Shown here piece by piece: positions 44,633-52,582 of a DNA stretch of 64,000 nucleotides. The notes below the pieces were generated by a model that was not told where the DNA came from, did no database searches, and saw nothing but the letters and a program-made list of their open reading frames with translations. Numbering within the stretch: the first letter of the stretch is position 1; every line of letters starts with the position of its first letter. The translations under genes were made by a program, and so were the position numbers. Source of the stretch: Lutimonas saemankumensis (GTDB lineage Bacteria; Bacteroidota; Bacteroidia; Flavobacteriales; Flavobacteriaceae); NCBI RefSeq assembly GCF_020171465.1, contig NZ_JAIUZR010000005.1, positions 372,001 through 436,000 on the forward strand. The letters are read 5' to 3'.

Positions 44633-45505
44633 TCATTGAATGATGCGCTTCATTTCACTTCTGTATTTCGAAGCGCTTTTTCCTGTGAATTCCTTGAAGA
44701 GTCGGTTAAAATGTGAAAAGTTGTTAAATCCACATTCGAAACAAATGTCAGTGATACTGGTTTGATTTTCCTGTAACAACTTTGTTGCATGAACAACTCT
44801 GTATTCATTCACTAATTTGGTAAACGTTTTACCTGTTGCTTTTTTAAAATAACGGCAAAAAGCAGGTGTGGTCATGCTTACCTTATCGGCAATTTCATCA
44901 AGGCTTATATGCCTTTTAAAATTATTGTTGACATGTTTAAATATAATATCAATTTTTTGACTATCCTGTGGCTCCGTTTCAAAGGCAAAACCATCTACAT
45001 TTAAGAGTGAATAGTCCTTTGCAAGAGAAAGGTCATTTAATATTTCAAGTAGTTTTATTACTCTGGCCATTCCCTCACATTCTAATAAGCCTTCTATTTT
45101 TGGCCCTACAAGTTTTTTGGTTTCCGGTTTGAATATGATCCCTTTTTTAGCTCTTTCAAATAGAGAATTAATATTACTCATTTCAGGGATGTTATAAAAG
45201 ATTTTACCAAGAAAGTCTAATTTAAACTGAACTATGGTTTCCCGTCCATGTGTTGTTAATCGGTCTACAAATCCATGATGAGGAAGGTTGGCACCTATTA
45301 GTATAAGCATACTGTTGTTAAAATACGATAGATGATTACCAATATGGCGCTTGCCCTGACCCTTGTTTACATAAACAAGTTCTACCTCAGGATGAAAATG
45401 CCAGTAAGCCACATTGTTGATTACCTCACTACTGTGTTGTTTTACTGAAATGCTGCTGCCCATATTCGGGCTAATTTTTTCGAAACTGGGTTTTTTGTTT
45501 ATCAT
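44633..45505 (-). CDS. AraC-family transcriptional regulator with cupin sensor
   Basis: 290 residues. N-terminal cupin domain (about 15-110; VAYWHFHPEVELVYVNKGQG, SMLILIGANLPHHGF) and C-terminal AraC DNA-binding domain with two helix-turn-helix units (ISLDEIADKVSMTTPAFCRY and TDICFECGFNNFSHFNRLFK). It probably senses a small ligand such as a sugar. The divergent gene at 45708 encodes a secreted protein and could be its target; that is only from position. Confidence 0.93.
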   Translation of the reverse strand: MINKKPSFEKISPNMGSSISVKQHSSEVINNVAYWHFHPEVELVYVNKGQGKRHIGNHLSYFNNSMLILIGANLPHHGFVDRLTTHGRETIVQFKLDFLGKIFYNIPEMSNINSLFERAKKGIIFKPETKKLVGPKIEGLLECEGMARVIKLLEILNDLSLAKDYSLLNVDGFAFETEPQDSQKIDIIFKHVNNNFKRHISLDEIADKVSMTTPAFCRYFKKATGKTFTKLVNEYRVVHATKLLQENQTSITDICFECGFNNFSHFNRLFKEFTGKSASKYRSEMKRIIQ

Positions 45506-45606
45506 AACACTCCTTTTTTTTTACAAAAATAATTCATTTAAATCTTACTTTCTATACGAATTTAGCTTAAATGTGTATTATATTAACAATATACCATATT
45601 AAGAAA

Positions 45607-45637
45607 TTGTAAATTGTTAATTAAGTGCATAAATTCG
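45607..45637 (+). promoter_or_regulatory. Promoter for the secreted protein at 45708
   Basis: TTG at 45607-45609, 20-bp spacer, TAAATTCG at 45630-45637 (one base off TAnnTTTG). The rest of the 202-base region upstream of 45708 is AT-rich with no other clear signal. Confidence 0.5.
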
Positions 45638-45707
45638 CAAATTCATGTGTTTTCTTGAAGGAATTCCGGTCTTATGTTTGTCATGTCTAATTTTAAATAA
45701 TATAAAA

Positions 45708-46298
45708 ATGAAAAATTTAGCAAGAAAGACAGTATTGGTATTTACCTTAATGATGTCGCTGACAGTTTTAGCTTCAAATACCAAAGTTGAAACAAAAGAC
45801 AAAAACAGAAAACTAACAAATGTTTATTTTAAAAATGTTGAACCAGGTTCACAATTGATCATTAAAGATTTTAAAGGTTTAATTCTCTATAAGGAGGCTA
45901 TAGAAAAATACGGAGCCTACTCAAAAGGATTTGATCTGACAAATTTACCTGACGGAGATTATTATTTTGAACTTGATTCCGATTTGAAACTTGTTGTGAT
46001 TCCGTTTAAAGTTGAAAAAAATGATGTTGAATTTGACAAGACATCTGAAAGTACGATTTACAAACCATTAGTTAGAATGAACGATAATCTCGTGTATGTA
46101 TGGAGGACGCCGACAGAGTCAACATCTTTGTCTTACGACATCTATTATGCCGAAAATAATGATCTGGTTCATTCAGAAAGCTTCGCTGAAAACGAAAAGG
46201 TGAGTAAAGTTTATGATTTTTCGACCTCAAAAAAAGGAAACTACGTATTTGTTTTTGAAATTGACGGAAGAAAAATCAAGCAAACCATAAAAATTTAG
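45708..46298 (+). CDS. Secreted protein of unknown function
   Basis: 196 residues from the ATG at 45708. A signal peptide (about 1-21, MKNLARKTVLVFTLMMSLTVLAS) precedes two beta-rich parts: ~35-105 (LTNVYFKNVEPGSQLIIKDF, LPDGDYYFELD) and ~120-196 (NLVYVWRTPTES, KGNYVFVFEIDGRKIKQTIKI), each like an Ig- or fibronectin-type beta sandwich. The last strand resembles the end of T9SS sorting domains but lacks the usual PNP motif. I do not recognise a named family. It is divergent from an AraC regulator and followed by a strong terminator. Confidence 0.65.
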   Translation: MKNLARKTVLVFTLMMSLTVLASNTKVETKDKNRKLTNVYFKNVEPGSQLIIKDFKGLILYKEAIEKYGAYSKGFDLTNLPDGDYYFELDSDLKLVVIPFKVEKNDVEFDKTSESTIYKPLVRMNDNLVYVWRTPTESTSLSYDIYYAENNDLVHSESFAENEKVSKVYDFSTSKKGNYVFVFEIDGRKIKQTIKI

Positions 46299-46332
46299 AA
46301 GTGTCATTAATTAGTTATTGTCAGTGATTTGT

Positions 46333-46369
46333 AAAAGTGAGCTCCTCCCATAAGAGCTCACTTTTTTTT
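46333..46369. terminator. Strong terminator that also contains the folA stop
   Basis: Perfect 12-bp stem AAAAGTGAGCTC / GAGCTCACTTTT with a 9-base loop and T-tract (plus strand); A-run on the other side gives some function in reverse. The stop codon of folA (46358-46360) is inside the right arm. Confidence 0.9.
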
Positions 46370-46843
46370 ATATGTAACAAAGCTGTAATCGTATTTGTGA
46401 TGCTCATCAGCCTTATGATCTTCACGTTTAATCTCATCCCATTGTGAAAAGTCAATTTCAGGAAAAAATGCATCAGCATCATCAAAAGAATGATGAACTT
46501 CGGTTATGTCCATGACGTCAGCGTAATCAAGTGCCTGCCTGTAGATTTCACCACCACCGAGTATATACGGATTATCATCCGATTTAGCTTCCAGAATAGC
46601 CTTTTCCAGGGAATCAACAACAATACAGCCTTCTGCTGTATAATCAGGGTTCCTGGTTATGATAATCGTTGTCCTATGGGGTAATGGTTTCCCAAGTGAT
46701 TCAAAGGTTTTCCGACCCATTATTACATGATGTCCGCGGGTAATTTTCTTAAATCGCTTAAGATCTGCCGGTAGCTTCCATATCAAGTCATTATTTTTAC
46801 CCAAGGCGTTATTCTTTGCCACAGCAGCAATTATAGTCAGCAT
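46358..46843 (-). CDS. folA: Dihydrofolate reductase
   Basis: 161 residues, complete. It reduces dihydrofolate with NADPH, replacing the tetrahydrofolate used by ThyA. Motifs: MLTIIAAVAKNNALGKNNDL, WKLPADLKRFKKIT, VIMGRKTFESLG, and the ILGGGEIYRQAL nucleotide loop. The reading frame ends inside the terminator hairpin shared with the convergent gene. It is the last gene of the thyA - small ORF - 2TM - folA series, with 13-20 base gaps. Confidence 0.97.
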   Translation of the reverse strand: MLTIIAAVAKNNALGKNNDLIWKLPADLKRFKKITRGHHVIMGRKTFESLGKPLPHRTTIIITRNPDYTAEGCIVVDSLEKAILEAKSDDNPYILGGGEIYRQALDYADVMDITEVHHSFDDADAFFPEIDFSQWDEIKREDHKADEHHKYDYSFVTYKKK

Positions 46844-46856
46844 AGAAAAAAGATTT

Positions 46857-47213
46857 TTAAGAATTTTCTTTTAGTTCGTCAAATGCGCCTGATTTCTCCA
46901 GTTTCGCCTCTAACTTTTCTAATTTTTCCTTGTGTTTTTGCAGTAGTTTTTCCGTTTGAACACGCTCCCATTCCTTTCCAAAAAAACGATTCATTACAAA
47001 TACATTAATTGTGTGGAGCACTAGTAAAACGAACCAGATCGAAATAGCCCAAACGTACCAATCCAACTCAGGGTGGAAATTTATTACTTTATTTAATATC
47101 ACAAAAAAGGATGAACCTACAAGGAATAAAACAAAATGGAAATAGAGTCTTTTTTTCTGTTTTGTTCTTTTTCTGGCTCTTTCGTAATATTCGTGATCTA
47201 ATTCAGTTTTCAA
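46857..47213 (-). CDS. 2TM-domain protein
   Basis: 118 residues, TTG start with no in-frame ATG before the first membrane segment. Two hydrophobic helices (about 24-44 and 55-76) separated by a short loop (FHPELDWYVW), then a basic coiled coil (LLQKHKEKLEKLEAKLEK). This is the 2TM domain of Bacteroidota, sometimes fused to LytTR regulators or histidine kinases; here it stands alone. Function unknown. It sits between the small ORF and folA in one tight gene series. Confidence 0.85.
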   Translation of the reverse strand: MKTELDHEYYERARKRTKQKKRLYFHFVLFLVGSSFFVILNKVINFHPELDWYVWAISIWFVLLVLHTINVFVMNRFFGKEWERVQTEKLLQKHKEKLEKLEAKLEKSGAFDELKENS

Positions 47214-47225
47214 AACAAACGAAAA

Positions 47226-47444
47226 TTACATGTCTTTTACCCATTCTTTTATGTAATCGGTGAAATCTTCTTTGTCATTGAATTCCTTATCCTTATTATT
47301 TCGCAATGAAGGTATTTCATTGAGTTTATCATTGTACAAAGACCCTGAAGTATTCAAAAAAGCTTGCATTCTCTGAAGCAGGTTTACATCTTCGATCTGG
47401 GTAATATGTTTGATAAGATTTAATTTTAATTGTAAAGCGTTCAT
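47226..47444 (-). CDS. Small protein of unknown function
   Basis: 72 residues. The N-terminal helix MNALQLKLNLIKHITQIEDVNLL is similar in pattern to the start of small addiction-module-like proteins of Bacteroidota (two helices LIxxI...I.D..LL). The rest is polar and probably disordered, ending EWVKDM. No toxin gene lies next to it: the neighbours are thyA (20 bases upstream) and a 2TM protein (12 bases downstream). I cannot assign a function. Confidence 0.6.
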   Translation of the reverse strand: MNALQLKLNLIKHITQIEDVNLLQRMQAFLNTSGSLYNDKLNEIPSLRNNKDKEFNDKEDFTDYIKEWVKDM

Positions 47445-47464
47445 AATTGCTAATTTTTGGGGGA

Positions 47465-48289
47465 TTAAACCGATACACGGCCCTTAATATGAGGATGCGG
47501 ATCGTAAGATACTAAGTTAAAGTCTTTAAACGAAAATTCAAAGATATTTTTGACATCAGGATTTAATTCCATTTTTGGAAGAGGTCTTGGATCACGACTT
47601 AATTGCAATTCCAGTTGATCCAGATGATTATTATAAATGTGAGCATCGCCAAAAGTATGGATAAAATCTCCGTATTCCAGTCCCGTTACCTGAGCTACCA
47701 TCATGGTAAGCAAGGCATAGGAAGCTATGTTAAAAGGAACCCCCAGAAAAATGTCTGCGCTGCGCTGATAAAGCTGACAGGACAATTTTCCATCGCTTAC
47801 GTAAAACTGAAAAAAAGCATGGCAAGGGGGCAGAGCAGCTTTGTTGTTTGCAACATTTTCTGCAAAACTTATGCTCGTATCGGGTAAGACGCTCGGGTTC
47901 CATGCTGATACGATCATTCTTCTGCTATCAGGATTGTGTTTAATCGTATCGATGACTTCCTTGATCTGATCAATACCATCTCCGTTCCAATTCCTCCACT
48001 GGTATCCGTAAACAGGGCCCAGATCACCATTTTCGTTGGCCCAGGCATCCCATATTTTAACTCCATTTTCTTTTAGATATTCAATATTGGTATCTCCTTT
48101 TAAAAACCAGAGCAACTCATGAATTATTGACTTAAGATGAAGCTTTTTGGTAGTGACCATAGGGAATCCCTCGTTGAGATCAAATCTCATTTGATAGCCG
48201 AAAATACTTCTGGTTCCCGTACCTGTCCTGTCTTCTTTCTTTACGCCATGATCGATCACATGTCTGACCAAATCTAAATATTGCTTCAT
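47465..48289 (-). CDS. thyA: Thymidylate synthase
   Basis: 274 residues. ThyA methylates dUMP to dTMP and produces dihydrofolate. The catalytic Cys is in [10 protein letters not shown], with [17 protein letters not shown] and the C-terminal [12 protein letters not shown]. Length is a little above the E. coli form. folA is three genes downstream. A TATCTTTG -7 box at 48372-48365 gives a ~70-base leader. Confidence 0.98.
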   Translation of the reverse strand: MKQYLDLVRHVIDHGVKKEDRTGTGTRSIFGYQMRFDLNEGFPMVTTKKLHLKSIIHELLWFLKGDTNIEYLKENGVKIWDAWANENGDLGPVYGYQWRNWNGDGIDQIKEVIDTIKHNPDSRRMIVSAWNPSVLPDTSISFAENVANNKAALPPCHAFFQFYVSDGKLSCQLYQRSADIFLGVPFNIASYALLTMMVAQVTGLEYGDFIHTFGDAHIYNNHLDQLELQLSRDPRPLPKMELNPDVKNIFEFSFKDFNLVSYDPHPHIKGRVSV

Positions 48290-48364
48290 TTTGACAACTG
48301 TATTATAAAAATTAATGAAAATCTCAGATTGCTCTGATCACATTTTGAAATGATGTGCAGTGTC

Positions 48365-48372
48365 CAAAGATA
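48365..48372 (-). promoter_or_regulatory. -7 box for thyA operon
   Basis: TATCTTTG on the minus strand, 75 bases ahead of the thyA ATG, in the 153-base gap between thyA and nupC. Confidence 0.5.
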
Positions 48373-48442
48373 AAATTTTCTGTCATAAAAAGTGCAATTG
48401 TGATAGGAATATTATCAGCAATCAAGGAAAGTCAAAATTGAA

Positions 48443-49837
48443 TTATCCGATGATCATTCCGGCAATAGTTGCAGACAACAGGGAGGCTAAAGATCCACCG
48501 ATCAGAGCTTTCATTCCAAACTCCGAGAGGTTTTTTCTTTGCTTCGGTGCCAAGGAACCAATGCCTCCTATCTGTATTCCAATTGAAGCGAAATTAGCAA
48601 ACCCACAAAGCATATAAGTTGCCATGATTACTGACTTACTGTTATTAAGATGGACCACGTTTGAAACATCTTTTAACTCGGCCAGCTGTATATAACCCAC
48701 AAATTCGCTCGCTGCAAGTTTGATGCCCAGCAATTGTCCCATCATCATGATATCATCTTTTGCAACCCCGATCAGCCACATTAACGGCGCAAAAACCGTT
48801 CCTAAAATTGATTCGAGTGTAAACCTTGGGTAGGGTGTGTTCGCCGCCATCCACTCATTAAGAGGTGTAATGTCACCAATCCATCCCAGAATTCCGTTGA
48901 TCATTGCTATAAAAGCCACAAAAACCAGTAGCATGGCACCAACATTGACGGCTAGTTTAAGGCCTTCTGTAGTACCATTCGATATGGCATCCAGAATATT
49001 TGTTCCAATCTTTTCAGAGGAAACATGAACGTCAGTACTTATTTCTTCGGTTTGAGGATAGAGTATTTTAGAGATTACAATTGCTCCCGGGGCAGCCATG
49101 ACCGATGCTGCCAGTAAATGTTTTGCAAATTTTAACCGCATGGCCGGGTCGTCTCCTCCCAGAAATCCGATATAGGCTGCAAGAACTGCACCTGCAACAG
49201 TGGCCATCCCACCGATCATGACAAGTAGAATTTCAGACCGGTTCATTTTTTCAAGATAGGCTTTGATCAGTAACGGGGCTTCTGTCTGGCCGAGGAAAAT
49301 ATTTCCTGCCACGCTTAAACTCTCTGCCCCGGATATCTGTAATCCTTTGGAAAGAAGCCACGCAAGTCCTTTTACGACCTTTTGGATCACCCCCAAATAA
49401 TACAATAAAGAGGTTAGAGCCGAAAAGAATACAATGGTGGGTAAAACCTGAAATGCAAAGATGTATCCAAAAGTATTCATGTCAACCACAAGTCCCTCAA
49501 ATAAAAATTTGCTACCTGCTCTTGTAAAATCAAGTACACTTACGAATATTTTGCCAACAGTTTCAAAGGCAACCTGAATAAATTTGACCTTGAGAACTCC
49601 AATGGCTATCAACAACTGAATACTCAGGCCTATTCCCACAGTTTTCCATTGGATTGCTCTTCTGTTGGAACTGAACAAATAAGCGATAAGAATAAGAACA
49701 ATCATTCCAAGGATACCTCTCCAAATTGAGTCAAATGATACTCCCTGATTGGATGTGATCTGTTGATTAAGTTCTTGTGCTTGGGCAGAAATAGACAGAA
49801 TTGACAGAAAGGAAAACGCGAGAACTTTTTTCAGCAT
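48443..49837 (-). CDS. Concentrative nucleoside transporter with N-terminal signal peptide
   Basis: 464 residues: NupC/CNT family, importing nucleosides with H+ or Na+. Core motifs: GLQISGAESLSVAGNIFLGQTEAPLLI, MATVAGAVLAAYIGFLG, FANFASIGIQIGGIGSLAP and about ten hydrophobic segments. The first ~21 residues (MLKKVLAFSFLSILSISAQA) look like a cleavable signal peptide, which E. coli NupC lacks; such an extension is common in flavobacterial CNTs, from memory. It follows the bifunctional nuclease gene by 5 bases. Confidence 0.94.
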   Translation of the reverse strand: MLKKVLAFSFLSILSISAQAQELNQQITSNQGVSFDSIWRGILGMIVLILIAYLFSSNRRAIQWKTVGIGLSIQLLIAIGVLKVKFIQVAFETVGKIFVSVLDFTRAGSKFLFEGLVVDMNTFGYIFAFQVLPTIVFFSALTSLLYYLGVIQKVVKGLAWLLSKGLQISGAESLSVAGNIFLGQTEAPLLIKAYLEKMNRSEILLVMIGGMATVAGAVLAAYIGFLGGDDPAMRLKFAKHLLAASVMAAPGAIVISKILYPQTEEISTDVHVSSEKIGTNILDAISNGTTEGLKLAVNVGAMLLVFVAFIAMINGILGWIGDITPLNEWMAANTPYPRFTLESILGTVFAPLMWLIGVAKDDIMMMGQLLGIKLAASEFVGYIQLAELKDVSNVVHLNNSKSVIMATYMLCGFANFASIGIQIGGIGSLAPKQRKNLSEFGMKALIGGSLASLLSATIAGMIIG

Positions 49838-49842
49838 GGATC

Positions 49843-50451
49843 TTATTTTTTCTCCCTTTTGGAAATTTCATCCCTGAGCTTGGCAGCGAGTTCATAATCT
49901 TCATTATTGACCGCCTGATCTAACTGTTTGTATAAATCTTCAAGGCTTTCATCCTTAAATTTGGAAGTGTCTTCCACAACGTTGGCTACCAGATCTTCCA
50001 TTTTAAACTTGGATTTGGCAAGTTTGGACTCATCCTTGATCTTAAGTATAATCCCGGCCTTGTCAAGAATATTTTCAAATGTAAAAATGGGGGCCTTAAA
50101 CCTTGTTGCCAGGGCAATGGCATCTGAGGTTCGGGCATCGATAATTTCTTCTATTTTATCACACTCACAGATCAGACTTGAATAAAACACTCCATCAACC
50201 AGTTTGTGAATAATGACCTGTTTCACGATAATGTTAAATCTGTCCGCAAAACTTTTAAAAAGGTCATGGGTTAAAGGTCGGGGAGGTTTGATCTCTTTTT
50301 CAAGGGCAATCGCAATGGACTGAGCTTCAAAGGCACCAATAATTATAGGAAGTGTTCTTTCGCCATCTTCTTCACTCAAAACCAGGGCATAGGCACCGCT
50401 TTGGGTTTGGCTGTAAGATATTCCTTTAATATTTAATCGTACTAGACTCAC
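49843..50451 (-). CDS. Bifunctional nuclease-family protein with UVR motif
   Basis: 202 residues, GTG start. Residues ~1-130 are the BFN/DUF151 domain (GISYSQTQSGAYALVLSEED, LPIIIGAFEAQSIAIALE, ARTSDAIALATRFKAPIF). The end (about 165-202) is a UVR motif, QLDQAVNNEDYELAAKLRDEI, as in UvrB and ClpC/McsA. DNase/RNase activity has been reported for plant relatives; the bacterial role is unclear. Operon with nupC. Confidence 0.92.
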   Translation of the reverse strand: MSLVRLNIKGISYSQTQSGAYALVLSEEDGERTLPIIIGAFEAQSIAIALEKEIKPPRPLTHDLFKSFADRFNIIVKQVIIHKLVDGVFYSSLICECDKIEEIIDARTSDAIALATRFKAPIFTFENILDKAGIILKIKDESKLAKSKFKMEDLVANVVEDTSKFKDESLEDLYKQLDQAVNNEDYELAAKLRDEISKREKK

Positions 50452-50529
50452 AGGTTTGACTTGATTAATCTGATTAACAAATTTGCAACAAATTTAAGCA
50501 ATAGCCATTTCAATTTACAAATAAAAATG

Positions 50530-50585
50530 AAAAAGGCCATCCAAATTGAAGACTATTAATCATCAAAAATTCTGACGGCCTTTTT
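50530..50585 (-). terminator. Terminator after etfA
   Basis: Stem AAAAAGGCC / GGCCTTTTT, 9 bp, with a long (38-base) loop, in the intergenic region between etfA and the nuclease gene; A/T flanks allow either direction. Confidence 0.6.
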
Positions 50586-50618
50586 GAAGTTGGCAATTTA
50601 CTAAAAAATTATATCGCA

Positions 50619-51584
50619 CTACAGGGTGCTTTTAAAATCTTTCAATTTATTTGTCAATTCTGGAATCACCTCAAAAGCATCTCCAACAATTCCATAGTCT
50701 GCTGCTTTAAAAAAAGGTGCTTCAGGGTCATTGTTTACGACAACTTTTACCTTGGAGGAGTTTACACCTGCCAGATGCTGAATCGCACCGGATATCCCTA
50801 TGGCAATGTAAAGATTAGAAGTAACCGGCTTACCAGTCTGGCCAACATGTTCACTGTGAGGTCTCCATCCCATATCCGAAACGGGTTTTGAGCAGGCAGT
50901 TGCGGCTCCAAGAACATCGGCCAGTTCCTCAATCATTCCCCAGTTTTCAGGTCCCTTCAATCCTCTTCCTCCTGATACAACAACATCTGCGTCGGCAATG
51001 GTTACGGTTCCGGTTGTTTTATCGATCGACTTGCTCGTCACACTGAACATTTTGTCTTCCAGGCCCGGTGAAAAAGATTCTATTTCCGGACTTGATTTTT
51101 CTTCGATCAGGCCCACAGAATTTTTAGCCAGGCCCAAAAGTTTAATGTCGGTGTGAATTTCTGTAAAATTGAATCCTTTAGAGGAAAAGGCTTTCCTTTT
51201 TACGGTAAACGGATTCTGACTTGTTGGATAATCAACCACGTTGGATGCAAAACCTGCATTCAACTTCACTGAAAGAATGGGTGCCAGATAAAGACCGTCA
51301 TTGCTTGAGTCTATGGCTACAATTGTAGCAGACTCTTTTTCCGCTGCCTGAGCTATACATGCTGCATAGGCCTGAGCGTTAAATGTTCCGAGTCTTTCGT
51401 TCTCAATTGATAGAATTTTATCCGGGCCATATTCTGAAAGGCTGTCAACCTCAGAGGCATTTATGGTAACCACTGTAAGGCTTGTTTCAGCTTTTTTTGC
51501 GAGTTGTTTACCAAAAGAAACTATTTCGTAGGCTGTTTTTTTAAATTTCCCTTCTGAATGATCTGCAAATACTAATACTGACAT
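50619..51584 (-). CDS. etfA: Electron transfer flavoprotein alpha subunit
   Basis: 321 residues. EtfA carries FAD and passes electrons from acyl-CoA dehydrogenases to the quinone pool. The FAD-binding C-terminal half is intact: VVSGGRGLKGPENW, VSDMGWRPHSEHVGQTGKPVTSN, IAIGISGAIQHLAG, NDPEAPFF. etfB lies 40 bases upstream on the same strand. Confidence 0.97.
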   Translation of the reverse strand: MSVLVFADHSEGKFKKTAYEIVSFGKQLAKKAETSLTVVTINASEVDSLSEYGPDKILSIENERLGTFNAQAYAACIAQAAEKESATIVAIDSSNDGLYLAPILSVKLNAGFASNVVDYPTSQNPFTVKRKAFSSKGFNFTEIHTDIKLLGLAKNSVGLIEEKSSPEIESFSPGLEDKMFSVTSKSIDKTTGTVTIADADVVVSGGRGLKGPENWGMIEELADVLGAATACSKPVSDMGWRPHSEHVGQTGKPVTSNLYIAIGISGAIQHLAGVNSSKVKVVVNNDPEAPFFKAADYGIVGDAFEVIPELTNKLKDFKSTL

Positions 51585-51624
51585 AGGTTTTTCTTTTTAA
51601 TTTTTTTGCTGCTTCTACTTTATC

Positions 51625-52371
51625 TTAAATCACTTTTGCTTCATTGTGCAGTAACGAGATGAGTTCATCAATATTACCGGCATCAACCATTTTACAGGCT
51701 CCTTTTGCAGCGGGTTTTTCATATTTTGAGGTTTTACTGCTGGGCTGAGCATCAGATGCTGCGACAACTTTCAGAGGCTTTTTTCGAGCCATCATGATTC
51801 CTCTCATATTTGGAATTCTTAGATCCTTTTCTTCAACAATGCCTTTCTGGCCTGCAGCCACGAGAGGTAATGTACAGTCAAGTGTTTCTTTGCCGCCATC
51901 TATTTCACGAACCGCCTCCGCATGATTCCCATTCACTTCAAGTCCTATACAGGCATTGATAAAATTAAATCCAAGAAGTTCGGCTAACATTCCAGGTACC
52001 ATTCCTCCATTATAATCTATCGATTCTTTTCCTGCGAGGACCATATCATATCCTTCGGATTTAACGACCTCAGCCAAATGCTTTGCTACCATAAGCCCAT
52101 CTGTAGGTTCGGCGTCTATTCTTATGGCATCATCAGCACCAATGGCCAGGGCTTTTCTCAATGTTGGCTCCACGTTTGCCTGCCCTACGGTGGCAACGGT
52201 AACCGAAGCGCCTTGTTTTTCTTTGAACCACATAGCTCTTGTCAGCACAAATTCATCGTATGGATTTATAACAAATTGAACTCCCGTTGAATCAAATTGA
52301 CTATTGTCTGCCGAAAAATTGATTTTTGAGGTTGTGTCGGGAACGTGACTTATACAAACTAATATTTTCAT
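51625..52371 (-). CDS. etfB: Electron transfer flavoprotein beta subunit
   Basis: 248 residues from the ATG at 52371 (MKILVCISHVPDTT); a longer in-frame start at 52410 would lie at or before the likely transcription start and is rejected. EtfB binds AMP; motifs are INPYDEFVLTRA, ATVGQANVEPTLRKALAIGAD and CTLPLVAAGQKGIVE followed by PNMRGIMMARKK. It is the first gene of etfBA. Its promoter region holds the 18-bp palindrome at 52435-52452. Confidence 0.97.
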   Translation of the reverse strand: MKILVCISHVPDTTSKINFSADNSQFDSTGVQFVINPYDEFVLTRAMWFKEKQGASVTVATVGQANVEPTLRKALAIGADDAIRIDAEPTDGLMVAKHLAEVVKSEGYDMVLAGKESIDYNGGMVPGMLAELLGFNFINACIGLEVNGNHAEAVREIDGGKETLDCTLPLVAAGQKGIVEEKDLRIPNMRGIMMARKKPLKVVAASDAQPSSKTSKYEKPAAKGACKMVDAGNIDELISLLHNEAKVI

Positions 52372-52410
52372 TTCTACTTTGTTAGATTGAGTATTCATTT
52401 TTCTTCGCAA

Positions 52411-52418
52411 CGAAGTTA
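52411..52418 (-). promoter_or_regulatory. Probable -7 box for etfBA
   Basis: TAACTTCG on the minus strand (one base off TAnnTTTG), about 40 bases before the ATG at 52371. Confidence 0.4.
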
Positions 52419-52434
52419 AAAAATATTTTTAATA

Positions 52435-52452
52435 TATTATGCATGCATAATA
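52435..52452. promoter_or_regulatory. 18-bp perfect palindrome, candidate operator of etfBA
   Basis: TATTATGCATGCATAATA, a perfect palindrome with no spacer, roughly at -30 to -48 relative to the deduced etfBA start. Its location on the -33 region would suit a dimeric repressor, for example a TetR-type fatty-acid regulator; that identity is inference. Confidence 0.55.
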
Positions 52453-52555
52453 AAATATTGAAGGCACTAATCGTTTAACTCTGTGAATCCCGGAATACAG
52501 TTTATTTTATATAAAAATTGTATCAGGCACTTTAAAGTTATTCATCAAAATTAGT

Positions 52556-52563
52556 TATTTTTG
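52556..52563 (+). promoter_or_regulatory. -7 box for pdhB
   Basis: TATTTTTG, 19 bases before the ATG at 52583, divergent from etfBA. Confidence 0.6.
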
Positions 52564-52582
52564 CACTCCTTATTAAGAAAAT

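Noticed and set aside
47226-47444. Small gene as the antitoxin of a toxin-antitoxin pair
   Set aside because: No toxin-sized gene in a paired position; both neighbours are identified as ThyA and a 2TM membrane protein.
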